Shown piece by piece: positions 7,244 through 15,962 of a stretch of 64,000 bases of DNA; the first letter of the stretch is position 1; every line of letters begins with the position of its first letter. Both the position numbers and the translations under genes were made by a program. The notes beneath the pieces are model-generated. The model was not told the DNA's origin, made no database searches, and saw only the letters and a program-made list of their open reading frames with translations. The DNA is from Leucobacter sp. wl10. GTDB taxonomy: Bacteria; Actinomycetota; Actinomycetes; Actinomycetales; Microbacteriaceae. The stretch is taken from positions 17,070 to 81,069 of the forward strand of contig NZ_KZ984001.1 in the NCBI RefSeq assembly GCF_003569785.1. The letters are read 5' to 3'.

Positions 7244-8803
7244 TCAATGGGTGGCGGTCTCGTATTCCGTCTGCGTATGCCCGGTGGGTCGGATGTGGCG
7301 CAGCCGAGTTGCGGCGACGAGAGCGGCGATCGCAGCGATGACGGCGGAGACGATCGCGGCGGCGTTCAGCCCGCTCGTGAACGCCTGCTGCGCCGCCGTC
7401 ACCAGCTGCCCGCCGAGGGTGCCGGGAAGCTCGGCCGCCGTGGTGAGGGCGCCGTCGATGCTGCGAGACGCGGCCGCCGTGGCGTCGGCGGGCAGACCGC
7501 CCGGCAGCAGCTGGGTGATCTGGCTGCGGTAGGTGGCGATGCCGATGCTGCCGATCACCGCGATACCCAGCGAGATGCCCAGGTCGTTCGCCGTGGTCGC
7601 CAGCCCCGAGGCGCCGCCGGCTTTCTCCGGGGGGACGGAGCCGACTACGAGGTCGGTGGTCAGCGCCATCGCCGGCGCGACGCCAGGGTAGGTGAGCACG
7701 AAGCTGCCGATCACCAGGGCCAGGCCGGTGCCCGGGTCGAGCTGGGTGAACAGGATGTAGCCGATCACCTGGGTGAGCAGCCCGATCGCGATCACGTTGC
7801 CGGGTCGGAACCGGCGGGCGAACACCGGGGAGAGGGTGGAGACCACGATCAGCACCGCCGCGGCGGGCAGGATCGCGAACCCGGCCTCCAGCGGGGACAG
7901 GCCCTGCACCTGCTGCAGGTACTGGGTGAACAGCGAGTAGATCCCGCCCAGGGCGGCCGCGGCGAGCAGGAACACCGCCAGCGCGCCGGAGACGGTGCGG
8001 TTAGCGAACAGCCGCACATCCAGCAGCGGCCGTTCCGCGCGCAACTGGCGGATCACGAACCACAGCCCGATCAGCACACCCGCCGCGATCAGCCCGATCG
8101 ACGGGCCGGCCGGCTCCTGAGCGGCGAACCGCTTGATCGCGTAGATGATCGCCAGCAGTCCGCCCACCAGCAGCAGGGCGCTGAACAGGTCGATCCGTGC
8201 CGTCGTGTCCTTGTGTTCGGGCAGCAGCAGCGGAGCGCCGATCGCGACCAGCGCCATGATCGGCACCGCGACCAGGAACGTGGCCTGCCAGCCGAACACC
8301 TCCAGCAGCAGACCGCTCAGCAGCGGGCCGAGCGCGACACCGGCGGAGATGCCGCCGGCCCACACCCCGATCGCGACACCGCGCTGCTTCGCGTCGGTGA
8401 ACAGCACGAAGATCAGCCCCAGGGTGGAGGGAACCATCATGGCCGCGCCCAGACCGAGCAGGGCGCGCCAGGCGATCATGAGCGCCGGGTCGCTGGTGAG
8501 CGAGGCCACCACGGAGATCGCGGCGAACACGATCGCGCCGATGACCATGAGCAGCCGCTTGCCCACGCGGTCGCCGAGAACGCCCATCGCGACGAGGAAG
8601 CCCGCCATGACGAACCCGTAGATGTCGAGGATCCACAGCAGCTGCGTGCCCGTCGGCCGCAGGTCTTGCGCCAGACTCGGTGCGGCCACGAAGAGAATCG
8701 TGAGCATCATGAACAGCAGCGTCGAGGGGGTGACCAGGACGGCGAGCCCCCACCACTGCTTGGCGCCCGCCCGTGCTGGGGCGGGGCTGTGCAGCTCAGC
8801 CAT
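7244..8803 (-). CDS. MFS multidrug exporter, DHA2 (QacA/EmrB-like) family
   Basis: 519 aa with 14 predicted membrane segments, the DHA2 topology. The motif A region GVLGDRVGKRLL (about residues 78-89) and an antiporter motif C-like stretch (GISAGVALGPLLSG) are present. The ATG at 8803 has GGAGG a few bases upstream. It diverges from a TetR repressor across a 158-base gap holding a perfect inverted repeat, the standard arrangement for substrate-induced efflux. It probably exports quaternary ammonium-like or other amphipathic toxins. Confidence 0.9.
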   Translation of the reverse strand: MAELHSPAPARAGAKQWWGLAVLVTPSTLLFMMLTILFVAAPSLAQDLRPTGTQLLWILDIYGFVMAGFLVAMGVLGDRVGKRLLMVIGAIVFAAISVVASLTSDPALMIAWRALLGLGAAMMVPSTLGLIFVLFTDAKQRGVAIGVWAGGISAGVALGPLLSGLLLEVFGWQATFLVAVPIMALVAIGAPLLLPEHKDTTARIDLFSALLLVGGLLAIIYAIKRFAAQEPAGPSIGLIAAGVLIGLWFVIRQLRAERPLLDVRLFANRTVSGALAVFLLAAAALGGIYSLFTQYLQQVQGLSPLEAGFAILPAAAVLIVVSTLSPVFARRFRPGNVIAIGLLTQVIGYILFTQLDPGTGLALVIGSFVLTYPGVAPAMALTTDLVVGSVPPEKAGGASGLATTANDLGISLGIAVIGSIGIATYRSQITQLLPGGLPADATAAASRSIDGALTTAAELPGTLGGQLVTAAQQAFTSGLNAAAIVSAVIAAIAALVAATRLRHIRPTGHTQTEYETATH

Positions 8804-8904
8804 GGCGCACCTCCGACGGTCGTATATGTCGCATCGCTGGGCTCCTTCCGTGTTCGCCGCGGGCGCCGGAGTATCCCCGCGCCTTCACAACTCAAGCAGT
8901 CATG

Positions 8905-8934
8905 TACGAGTTGTAACCACTATACTAACTCGTA
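8905..8934. promoter_or_regulatory. TetR operator between the divergent tetR and MFS genes
   Basis: Perfect inverted repeat TACGAGTT (8905-8912) / AACTCGTA (8927-8934) with a 14-base spacer that contains a -10-like TATACT (8921-8926). A third half-site, TACAAGTT, lies at 8943-8950. Confidence 0.7.
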
Positions 8935-8961
8935 TATTCCCGTACAAGTTTTGAGGTGGAA

Positions 8962-9579
8962 ATGTCGGCACAGACCCCGGGGAGACGCACAGGCCAGGCC
9001 GGGCGCGCGGCAGGCGCACCAGCGAACCTGCGGGCGGATGCCATCCGGAACCGAGCGAAGATCCTCGCCGCGACCCCGTCCGCGCTGCGGCGGAACCCGG
9101 AGGCGTCGGTGGCGGAGATCGCAGCCGCTGCGGGGGTCGGACGGATGACGCTCTACGGGCACTTCAAGACGCGCGGGGAGCTGCTCGAATCCGCGCTCGT
9201 CGATAGTCTTGAGCGTGCGGAGGAGACCCTCTCGGGCGTGCCGCTGGATGGCGACCCCGCGCAGGCGCTGGGCCGGCTCATCGCGTCGAGCTGGACGTTC
9301 CTGAACGAGGCGCGCGCGGTGCTCGCGGCCGCGCAGAAAGAGCTCTCCCCCGTCCGCATCCGCGAGCTGCATGAGGCATCGGAGGCGCGCATGCGCGCCC
9401 TGCTCGAGCGCGGACGAGACGAGGGGGCGTTCCGACGGGACCTGCCGGTCGGGTGGCTGCTCACCACCGCGCATGTGGTGATGAACGGCGCCGCCGAGGA
9501 AGTCACCGCCGGACGGCTCGATCCGGACGAGGCCAGCCGGTACATCGACGCCATCCTGCAGCCGGCCTTCGCCGCCTGA
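8962..9579 (+). CDS. TetR/AcrR family transcriptional repressor
   Basis: 205 aa from ATG 8962; GAGG at 8953-8956 fits this start better than the GTG at 8956, which lies inside the ribosome site. The N-terminal helix-turn-helix is VAEIAAAAGVGRMTLYGHF (about residues 52-70), typical TetR, followed by an all-helical ligand-binding domain. It is divergent from the DHA2 exporter and most likely represses both genes through the operator at 8905-8934 until a drug binds. Confidence 0.85.
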   Translation: MSAQTPGRRTGQAGRAAGAPANLRADAIRNRAKILAATPSALRRNPEASVAEIAAAAGVGRMTLYGHFKTRGELLESALVDSLERAEETLSGVPLDGDPAQALGRLIASSWTFLNEARAVLAAAQKELSPVRIRELHEASEARMRALLERGRDEGAFRRDLPVGWLLTTAHVVMNGAAEEVTAGRLDPDEASRYIDAILQPAFAA

Positions 9580-9609
9580 CCTGCCCGTCAGCGCACCGCG
9601 CGGGCAGGG

Positions 9610-9858
9610 TCAGGCGGCCTTGCGCCCGGCGAGGATGCCGCCGCCGATGAGGAACAGGGCGCCCATCGGATAGCCGGCGACAAGGTCGACCCACCCCTCA
9701 GGCTGAGCAGGGCCGAAGGCTTCGAGGTGGGCGAGCCAGTGCACGATGAGGATCACCGCGCCGAGCACCATGAGCAGTTGGCCCAGGCGCACGAGACGGC
9801 GATGGCGGCGGTAGGCGGGATCGGGGCCAGGCATGCCGGCCGGCTGCTGAGATTTCAT
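9610..9858 (-). CDS. Small two-helix membrane protein
   Basis: 82 aa with two hydrophobic segments (LGQLLMVLGAVILIVHWLAH and YPMGALFLIGGGILAG) and a basic cytoplasmic N-terminus. It lies 31 bases downstream of the multicopper oxidase on the same strand and is probably co-transcribed. I do not recognise the family; a helper or stability protein of the copper locus is possible. Confidence 0.6.
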   Translation of the reverse strand: MKSQQPAGMPGPDPAYRRHRRLVRLGQLLMVLGAVILIVHWLAHLEAFGPAQPEGWVDLVAGYPMGALFLIGGGILAGRKAA

Positions 9859-9889
9859 GAGGATGCGTGCTTTCGTGGTGCGGGCGGGG

Positions 9890-11395
9890 CTACTGCCGGT
9901 AGGCGATGGTCGCCATCATCCCGGCTTCGCCGTGGTAGAGGTTGTGACAGTGGGTGAGCCACCGTCCGGGATTGTCCGCGTCGAACTCGAGGCGGAGGGC
10001 CTGGCCGGGGAGCACGATCGAGGTGTCCTTGCGGGGGCCGCCGTCAGGGTGCTGGTAGGTGTGTCCGTGCAGATGCATGGGGTGCCACATCGTGGTCGAG
10101 TTCGTGATGGTGAGCGCGACCCGTTCTCCCTCGCTGATCGCGAGGACGTCGCGGAGGGGGTCATCCAGGTCCAGGCGGGTGCCGTTGATGGCCCAGTCGT
10201 ACTTCTCCATGCTGCCGTTGAGCTCCAGGGCGATCGTGCGGTCGGCGCGCTTCGCGGGGAGCCGCACCGCGGCCGCGGCCTGCAGCTCGGCGGCGCTCGT
10301 GGGGGTGCGGGTCTGCGGCAGCGCGGTGCCGGGAGGCGGCGGGGAGCCGGCGCCGGTGGAAAGGATCGCGAGGGCCTGGTCGACTTTGCCGAGCGCCTCG
10401 GCGATGACGGCGAACACGCCGTCGCCGGCGGTGATGACCGCGTCGTAGCGCTCCCCCATCCCGATCACGACGCTCTCGGCCTCGCGCGGTTCCACGGGGT
10501 ACCCGTCGGTGTGGGTGATCGTGAGCTGGTGCCCGGTGACCCCGAAGCGGAAGGCGGTGTCGCCGCCGGCGTTGATGATCCTGAGCCGGATCCGCTCGCC
10601 GGGTTTCGCGGTGAACGTTTCGGGGTCGAGCTTGGGCCGCCCGTTGATGAGGTAGAGCGGATAGTAGACGTCGCCCGCGTCGCCGCCGAGGAGGTCGGAG
10701 GTGGCGCCCATGAGGGTGTTGCCCATCCGCATCGGCATATCGCCACCATCCATCCCGCCCATGCCGCCCATGCCGCGGCTGAGTTCCGCGAACACGTCGT
10801 CGGGGGTGGCCGTGACGCCGTCGAGCCAGTCGTCGAGCACGATCACCCATTCCCGGTCGTAGTCGGCCCGCTCGCCCGGGTCGTCAATGATGAGCGGCGC
10901 GTACAGGCCCCGGTCGAGCTGCGTGCCGACATGCGGGTGGAACCAGTAGGTGCCCGCGTGCGGCAGCGCGAACTCGTAGGTGAAGGTGTCGCCGGCCGCG
11001 ATGGCGGGCTGTGTGAGGCCCGGCACACCGTCCATGTCGTTGCGCAGGGCGAGGCCATGCCAGTGCACAGTCGTCGGATCGGGGAGGTCATTGGTGAGGG
11101 TGACGCGGAGGAGGTCGCCGACGTTGCCGCGGATCGGCTCCGCTGCGGAGGCGCCCCGGTACCCCCAGGTCTTCACCGTCTGCCCGGCGAGATCCAGGGT
11201 AACCGGCTCCGCGGTGAGGGCCCGTTCGAGCGTCTGACCCGTGGTCAGGCGGCTCGCCTCTGCCGCGTCGACCGCGTCCGCCGTGGGCGAGAGGAACGCT
11301 GAGCCCTGCCTCGGCGTGCAGGCGGCCAGGCCCACCGCGGCGAGCGTCAGCGTTCCGGCGGCGAGGAACTGGCGGCGATTCAGGGAAACGGTCAT
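9890..11395 (-). CDS. Tat-exported multicopper oxidase (CueO/CotA-like)
   Basis: 501 aa from ATG 11395, preceded by AGAAAGG; a longer frame to 11464 only adds Ser/Pro/Thr repeats translated from a 9-bp tandem repeat. The twin-arginine signal LNRRQFLAAG is followed by a lipobox-like LAAC (about residue 26), so the folded enzyme is exported and may be lipidated. Copper motifs HWHG, HPH, HPMHLHGH and HCHNLYHGEAGM give complete type 1, 2 and 3 sites with a Met axial ligand. A Met-rich stretch (about residues 207-225) resembles the CueO substrate Cu(I)-binding segment. Probable periplasmic cuprous oxidase. Confidence 0.92.
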   Translation of the reverse strand: MTVSLNRRQFLAAGTLTLAAVGLAACTPRQGSAFLSPTADAVDAAEASRLTTGQTLERALTAEPVTLDLAGQTVKTWGYRGASAAEPIRGNVGDLLRVTLTNDLPDPTTVHWHGLALRNDMDGVPGLTQPAIAAGDTFTYEFALPHAGTYWFHPHVGTQLDRGLYAPLIIDDPGERADYDREWVIVLDDWLDGVTATPDDVFAELSRGMGGMGGMDGGDMPMRMGNTLMGATSDLLGGDAGDVYYPLYLINGRPKLDPETFTAKPGERIRLRIINAGGDTAFRFGVTGHQLTITHTDGYPVEPREAESVVIGMGERYDAVITAGDGVFAVIAEALGKVDQALAILSTGAGSPPPPGTALPQTRTPTSAAELQAAAAVRLPAKRADRTIALELNGSMEKYDWAINGTRLDLDDPLRDVLAISEGERVALTITNSTTMWHPMHLHGHTYQHPDGGPRKDTSIVLPGQALRLEFDADNPGRWLTHCHNLYHGEAGMMATIAYRQ

Positions 11396-11408
11396 GCGCC
11401 GCCTTTCT

Positions 11409-11440
11409 GAGGTCGGCGAGGTCGGCGAGGTCGGCGAGGT
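11409..11440. repeat. 9-bp tandem repeat, about 3.5 copies
   Basis: Unit GAGGTCGGC repeated head to tail between the multicopper oxidase start and the M23 peptidase stop. Its length may vary between strains and could affect the upstream region of the oxidase transcript. Confidence 0.85.
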
Positions 11441-11460
11441 GCCAGGATACGGGGCGGGGG

Positions 11461-12228
11461 TCATTGCGCGTTCGCTTCGATGAAGGGAAGCGGGTCGATC
11501 GGCTCACCGTTCAGGCGCAGCGCGAGATGCAGATGCGAGCCGAAGGACATGCCGGTGTTGCCCACGCGCCCCGCCTCGTCGCCGCTGCTCACCCGGTCGC
11601 CGACCTGGTAGGTGTGCGACCCATCCTCCATGTGGCAATAGCGGCTGGTGACATTTTGCCCATCGACGAGATGCTGCACCTTGAGCGAGAACCCGCAGCC
11701 GTCGTTCGCCCAGCCCGCCTCCACGACCACCCCGTCGCCGATAATACGAATCGGGGTGCCGTTGGCGGCAGCGATGTCCTGGGCATCGTGGAACTGCGCC
11801 ACGGGAGCAGTGCGATATCCGAAACCGTCGGTGAGGGGCATGGTCTGATCGAAGGGGTAGCGCAGCTTCGTATCGCTCAGCTGCGCCGGATCGACGAGGC
11901 CCTGCTCGAGGCTCACCTGTTGCGGGGCGACCGGCGCCGCCTGCACCTCGACCGCGCCAATCGCGTCCTCCGCTACGGCCTCGAGTGCGGCGCGCGCGCC
12001 GACGAGGAACTGCTGCGCGGGGAGCTCGGCGGCCGCGGCCGCGGGCACCGGGGCGAAAGGGGTGGGGAAGACGACGGGACTCATCAGGCCGGCGACGCTG
12101 AGCACCGTGGTAGCGGTGGCGATGAGGCTGCGCCGCGCCGGCCGGCGGTGCACGGCGGCGGCACCGGTTCCGTCCGCGAGGAAGTCGAAGGACGGCATGG
12201 GGGTGAGGTAGACCTGCGGGGCGTTCAC
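11461..12228 (-). CDS. M23-family peptidoglycan endopeptidase, membrane-anchored or secreted
   Basis: 255 aa from GTG 12228, whose GTGA overlap with the stop of the small upstream gene indicates translational coupling; a longer in-frame extension to 12510 is Arg/His-rich noise. There is a hydrophobic signal or anchor at about residues 36-60 (LIATATTVLSVAGL). The C-terminal LytM/M23 domain has FHDAQD (zinc His and Asp), RYCHMEDG and the HLHLAL HxH motif, so the zinc site is complete. It should cleave peptide cross-links outside the membrane. It sits upstream of the Tat multicopper oxidase on the same strand, perhaps for wall remodelling under metal stress. Confidence 0.85.
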   Translation of the reverse strand: MNAPQVYLTPMPSFDFLADGTGAAAVHRRPARRSLIATATTVLSVAGLMSPVVFPTPFAPVPAAAAAELPAQQFLVGARAALEAVAEDAIGAVEVQAAPVAPQQVSLEQGLVDPAQLSDTKLRYPFDQTMPLTDGFGYRTAPVAQFHDAQDIAAANGTPIRIIGDGVVVEAGWANDGCGFSLKVQHLVDGQNVTSRYCHMEDGSHTYQVGDRVSSGDEAGRVGNTGMSFGSHLHLALRLNGEPIDPLPFIEANAQ

Positions 12229-12341
12229 GCGAAGATTCCCCCGATGACCTGGTAGTTGGCGATCGCGACGGCGACGCTCAGCACGAGGGTGCTGGGGATG
12301 AAGACGACGGGGTTCTTGAGCGGGTTTCGACGAGGGGACAT
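12225..12341 (-). CDS. Small single-helix protein coupled to the M23 peptidase
   Basis: About 38 aa from ATG 12341 (GGA seven bases upstream; ATG 12350 also possible). It has a basic N-terminus (SPRRNPLKNP) and one hydrophobic helix. The stop overlaps the start of the M23 gene as GTGA, so the two are translated together. Small leaders of this kind often serve translation coupling or assist the exported product. Family unknown. Confidence 0.4.
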   Translation of the reverse strand: MSPRRNPLKNPVVFIPSTLVLSVAVAIANYQVIGGIFA

Positions 12342-12700
12342 GCTGTTCATTCCGTTGATCGGCGGGGTGATGGTGATGTCGGTTCCGAGATCGGAGCAGT
12401 GGGCCGCACGGCTGAGGGCCGGCAGACGGAGAGCTGCGGGGATCGTGGATGGCACGAGCGTCGCGGATGGGCGCGCAGCCACTGCACGGGATCGACATGC
12501 CCCCGCTCACGGGACGGGGCTCGGCCTCCGCTGTCCCCGGGGTGAGGGGGCGTCAGGCGGGCTCGGCGTCCGGCGGGCGTGGCGGATCGGCGGATACCGA
12601 GCCGCACGGCGTCGACCTGTTGCGCGGCTCCGGCCGGGTGGAGGCGAGGCTCACCACGGCAGGAATACGGGCTCAGGCAGGATCGTGCCGGTCCAGCGGT
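12342..12700. other. Gene-poor stretch between the M23 pair and the DUF6153 gene
   Basis: Several frames stay open because of high GC, but none has a plausible start, composition or family. The promoter for the minus-strand small gene and M23 peptidase should lie here. No clear motif was found. Confidence 0.5.
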
Positions 12701-13159
12701 TCAGGTGCGACTGATCGACAGCGCCCGCAGCGACGGCGGACGGGCCGCCGGGGAGGCGGGCATGGCGAGAGCCGGCGCATACAGGGATTGCGCTGCAGCC
12801 CGTGAGAGCCGGAACAGGGCTGGCCGGAGCAGGAAGAGCAACCCGGTCAACAGCGCCAGCAGGCACAGCATGAGCATGCCCAGGTGCCCCGGGTCGGTGG
12901 CCATACTGTGGGCGCAGCTGGAGTCGCAGCCGTCGGCCGCCGCGTTCGCCGGGCCCGCGAGGGGACCCGCCTGCGCCGGGTGGCCGGTATCGTCGGCGCT
13001 GACCGTGCTCGCGGGCACGAGGGCGTCGTGCGCGGACGCGCTGCCGGATAGCGAGTGCATCGCGACCAAGCCGAGGATGAGCATCAGCACGATTGCGAAG
13101 ACCGTCCCGGCCCTCCGGGAAAGGGGAGGCGCGGCTGCACGGCTCAGCGCATCTCGCAC
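12701..13159 (-). CDS. DUF6153 family membrane protein (copy 1)
   Basis: 152 aa from GTG 13159 with AAAGGGG upstream. Layout: N-terminal helix (about residues 18-37), an external loop with a Cys pair and several His (CDSSCAH, about 78-84), a second helix (about 94-111), and a tail ending RPPSLRALSISRT. The copy at 16174 has the same layout and the same ending. DUF6153 proteins cluster with actinobacterial metal genes; the His/Cys loop suggests metal contact outside the membrane. An inverted repeat lies in its promoter region (13176-13193). Confidence 0.7.
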   Translation of the reverse strand: MRDALSRAAAPPLSRRAGTVFAIVLMLILGLVAMHSLSGSASAHDALVPASTVSADDTGHPAQAGPLAGPANAAADGCDSSCAHSMATDPGHLGMLMLCLLALLTGLLFLLRPALFRLSRAAAQSLYAPALAMPASPAARPPSLRALSISRT

Positions 13160-13175
13160 ACCAGTCCCCTTTCGT

Positions 13176-13193
13176 TATGGTTTCGTTACCATA
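13176..13193 (-). promoter_or_regulatory. Inverted repeat in the DUF6153 promoter region
   Basis: TATGGT-TTCGTT-ACCATA, 6-bp arms and 6-base spacer, 17 bases upstream of the GTG start. It is AT-rich against its surroundings. Candidate operator; the regulator is unknown. Confidence 0.4.
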
Positions 13194-13267
13194 CCATGTG
13201 CGCCTGGGCGAAGGCCAGGATCTTCTTCTTCCCCTGCTCGGGCCGCCGCTTCATGCACCCTGCGCGG

Positions 13268-14143
13268 CTACCGCGATGCGGCTTGCACGGCCGCGGCGCG
13301 GCGGGGGCGCTTGAGGAGGCGGCAGACGAGGTAGATGAGGAACGAGATCGTGGTGATGTAGGGGCTGATCGGGATCGCGCTGCCCAGGGCGAGGAGGATG
13401 CCGCCCACGCTCGCGGTGACCGCGAAGGCGATGCTGAGCAGGGGCACGAGAACCGGTGAGGCGGAGACGCGCAGCGCCGCCGCCGCCGGAGTGACGAGGA
13501 GGGAGAGCACGAGCAGGGCGCCGACGATCTGGATGGCGACGGCGACGGCGAGGCCGAGCAGCAGCATGAAGGCGATCGACAGGGCGCGGGTGGGCACCCC
13601 GCGGCCGGCGGCGACGGCCGGGTCGACGCTGGCGAACAGCAGCGGCCGCCAGATCAGCAGCAGTCCGACGCACACGAGGGCGCAGATCAGGATGAGCGAG
13701 CCGATCTGCGGGTTGTCGATGGCGACGATCTGCCCGGTGAGCAGCCCGAACTTGTTCGCGGACCGGCCGGAGTACAGGGCAAGGCAGAGGATGCCCAAGC
13801 CGAGGCCGAAGGGCATCAGCACGGCGGTGATGGAGTTGCGCTCGCGGGCGCGGGAGCCGAGCAGCCCGATGAGGAGGGCCGCGGTGATAGAGCCGAGCAA
13901 CGAACCGGCGACGACGCCGATGCCGAGGAGGAGGCCAGCGGCGGCGCCAGCGAAGGAGAGCTCGCTAATACCGTGCACGGCGAAGGGCATGTCGCGGGCC
14001 ATCACGAAGACGCCGATCATGCCGCCGGTGATGCCGAGCACAAGGCCAGCGATGATGCTGTTCTGGAGGAGGGCGAGGAGCTCGCCGTAGTTGGTGAAGT
14101 TGAAGATCTGGCCCCACCAGTCAGCTGCATTGGGCAGGAGCAT
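13268..14143 (-). CDS. Zinc/metal ABC transporter permease (ZnuB-like)
   Basis: 291 aa from ATG 14143, two bases after the ATPase stop; a longer upstream frame is the antisense of the ATPase. Eight or nine membrane segments in the ABC-3 family pattern, with the coupling region SELSFAGAAAGLLLG (about residues 60-74) and the conserved VGALLVLSLLVTPAAAA segment. It forms the membrane channel for the ATPase (14146-14994) and the binding protein (14991-15914). All three genes overlap or abut and should be one Zur-controlled operon for high-affinity zinc uptake. Confidence 0.88.
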   Translation of the reverse strand: MLLPNAADWWGQIFNFTNYGELLALLQNSIIAGLVLGITGGMIGVFVMARDMPFAVHGISELSFAGAAAGLLLGIGVVAGSLLGSITAALLIGLLGSRARERNSITAVLMPFGLGLGILCLALYSGRSANKFGLLTGQIVAIDNPQIGSLILICALVCVGLLLIWRPLLFASVDPAVAAGRGVPTRALSIAFMLLLGLAVAVAIQIVGALLVLSLLVTPAAAALRVSASPVLVPLLSIAFAVTASVGGILLALGSAIPISPYITTISFLIYLVCRLLKRPRRAAAVQAASR

Positions 14144-14145
14144 GC

Positions 14146-14994
14146 TCAGGCCTCCGGTTCGGTCGGGTGGTGGGGGTGATCGGGGACGCCTGCGACGAGG
14201 ATGCGGTCCCGGCTGCGGATGACCTCCACCGGGGCGCCATACAGCTCGGAGAGCACCTCCGAGCGCAGCACTTCGTCGGGGGTGCCGATGCGGAACCGGG
14301 CGCCGGCGAGATAGAGGACCCGGTCGACCGCGCCCAGGACGGGATTGATGTCGTGGGTCACGAACAACACGCCGCGGCGCGCCTGCCGGCGGGCCTGGTC
14401 GACGAGATCGCAGATCAGGCGCTGGTGGGCGAGATCGAGGGACAGCAGCGGTTCGTCGCACAGCAGCAGGGCCGGATCACCGGCGAGGGCCTGGGCGATG
14501 CGGAGGCGCTGCTGCTCCCCGCCGGAGAGCCGGCTGACCGGGGCGCGCGCCGCGCGCTCTCCGCGCACCGAACCGACCAGCTCGGCGACCGCGGCGCGCC
14601 GGGTGCGGCTTGGCCACGGAATGCCGAAGCGGTGCCCGTCCACGCCGAGCCCGATGAGATCTTGCCCGCGCAGCGGGACGGCGTCATCGAACAGCTGCTG
14701 CTGCGGCACATAGCCGATACGCCGGTTGCCGCCCCGCACCGGCTCCCCCAGGAACCGGATCGTGCCTGAGCTGAGTGGCTGCTGCCCGAGGATCGCCTTC
14801 AAGAGGCTCGACTTGCCGGAACCGTTCGCGCCGAGCACCGCGACGAACTCCCCCGCCGCCACGTCGAGGTCGAGGCCGCTCCACAGTGTGCGCTCCCCAA
14901 ACCCGAGGCTCGCGTCCCGCAAGCTCAGCACAACCTCGCCCGCGGTACGGGCGGGGCGGGGCGCGGCGCCGGGATCGGCGTCGGCTCCGGTCAC
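14146..14994 (-). CDS. Zinc/metal ABC transporter ATP-binding protein (ZnuC-like)
   Basis: 282 aa, GTG start in a GTGA overlap with the binding-protein stop. Walker A GANGSGKSS (residues 55-63), Q-loop in the VPQQQ region, signature LSGGEQQR, Walker B LLLCDEP and H-loop VTHDIN are all intact. It energises zinc import with the permease. Its C-terminal extension is acidic and His-rich (PDHPHHPTEPEA), which may sense zinc; that is inference. Confidence 0.9.
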   Translation of the reverse strand: MTGADADPGAAPRPARTAGEVVLSLRDASLGFGERTLWSGLDLDVAAGEFVAVLGANGSGKSSLLKAILGQQPLSSGTIRFLGEPVRGGNRRIGYVPQQQLFDDAVPLRGQDLIGLGVDGHRFGIPWPSRTRRAAVAELVGSVRGERAARAPVSRLSGGEQQRLRIAQALAGDPALLLCDEPLLSLDLAHQRLICDLVDQARRQARRGVLFVTHDINPVLGAVDRVLYLAGARFRIGTPDEVLRSEVLSELYGAPVEVIRSRDRILVAGVPDHPHHPTEPEA

Positions 14995-15914
14995 GACGCG
15001 AGCGCGTCGGCGAGGGCGTCGAGGTTGCCCGACATCCAGGACACATAGGTGTCCCCGTCGGGCAGGGTCTCGGTGACGGGCACCACGGCCACCCCATTCT
15101 GCTCGGCGGCGTCGAGCACCTGCTCGGTCTGCGGGCCGGCGGTCTGCTCGTTGTACGCGAGCAGTTGCACCTGGGCTCCGCTGAACAGCTCGAGCGTCCC
15201 GAGGAGCACGCTCGCCGGCACGTCGGTGCCTTCCTCGATGGCCTCGGCGAACGCTTCGGGGGTCTGGTTGTCGAGCCCGATGGCCTCGAGCAGGTACAGC
15301 GGCACCGGTTCGGTGATCGCGACCGGCGTGCCCGCGTATTGGCCCTGCAGTTCCTCCTCACGTTGCACGAGTGCGTCCAGTTCGGCCGTGAGCTCGTCGG
15401 CGTTCTTCCGGAAGGTGTCGGCCTGATCGGGGTCGATCTGGGCGAAGGTGGTCGCGAGCTCCTCGATCACCTTCTGCACGGACGGGAAGTCGTACCAGAC
15501 GTGCTCGTTGAGTTCCTCCCCCGCCTCGGCGGTCTTGCCGGAGATCTCGACCGCGTCCAGCACTGTGGCCGTGTCGTTGCCGGCCGCGTCGAGCATGGTG
15601 TCGACGAAGTCGTCGTAGCCGCCGCCGTTCTTGACGATCACCTGTGCTTTGGAGAGGGCGAGCTGGTTCTGGGCGCTGGCCTCGTACTCGTGCGGGTCCT
15701 TGTTCGGGTCGTCGATGATTGAGGTGACTTCGACCGCGTCTCCGCCGACCGTGGCCGCCAGATCCCCGTAGACCGTCGTCGAAGCCACCACGGTGATGGC
15801 CTCTGAGGTGGACCCGGCGGACGCGGGCGCCGGGTCTGGGGAACTCGTACATCCCGCGAGTGCGACTCCGGCGACGAGCGCGAGCAGGGGGACGAGCACA
15901 GCAGCACGTTTCAT
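14991..15914 (-). CDS. Zinc/metal ABC transporter substrate-binding lipoprotein (ZnuA-like)
   Basis: 307 aa. ATG 15914 has GAAAGAAG upstream and opens a signal peptide with lipobox LAGC (Cys about residue 21). The cluster A-1 fold is marked by DPHEYEAS and NEHVWYDF, which carry two metal-binding His, and by a C-terminal Asp/Glu-rich strand. It lacks the long His-rich loop of many ZnuA proteins. It captures Zn(II) (or Mn) outside the membrane for the downstream ATPase and permease. A perfect Zur-like dyad lies 49 bases upstream. Confidence 0.88.
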   Translation of the reverse strand: MKRAAVLVPLLALVAGVALAGCTSSPDPAPASAGSTSEAITVVASTTVYGDLAATVGGDAVEVTSIIDDPNKDPHEYEASAQNQLALSKAQVIVKNGGGYDDFVDTMLDAAGNDTATVLDAVEISGKTAEAGEELNEHVWYDFPSVQKVIEELATTFAQIDPDQADTFRKNADELTAELDALVQREEELQGQYAGTPVAITEPVPLYLLEAIGLDNQTPEAFAEAIEEGTDVPASVLLGTLELFSGAQVQLLAYNEQTAGPQTEQVLDAAEQNGVAVVPVTETLPDGDTYVSWMSGNLDALADALAS

Positions 15915-15962
15915 CAGGTATCTTCTTTCCACCATGAGGTCGCTCACACGACCATACAGATG

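Noticed and set aside
6929..9148. Long + strand open frame across the oxidase and DHA2 exporter
   Set aside because: Antisense to two intact, well-motifed genes. The Gln/Asp/Arg repeats are complement artefacts.
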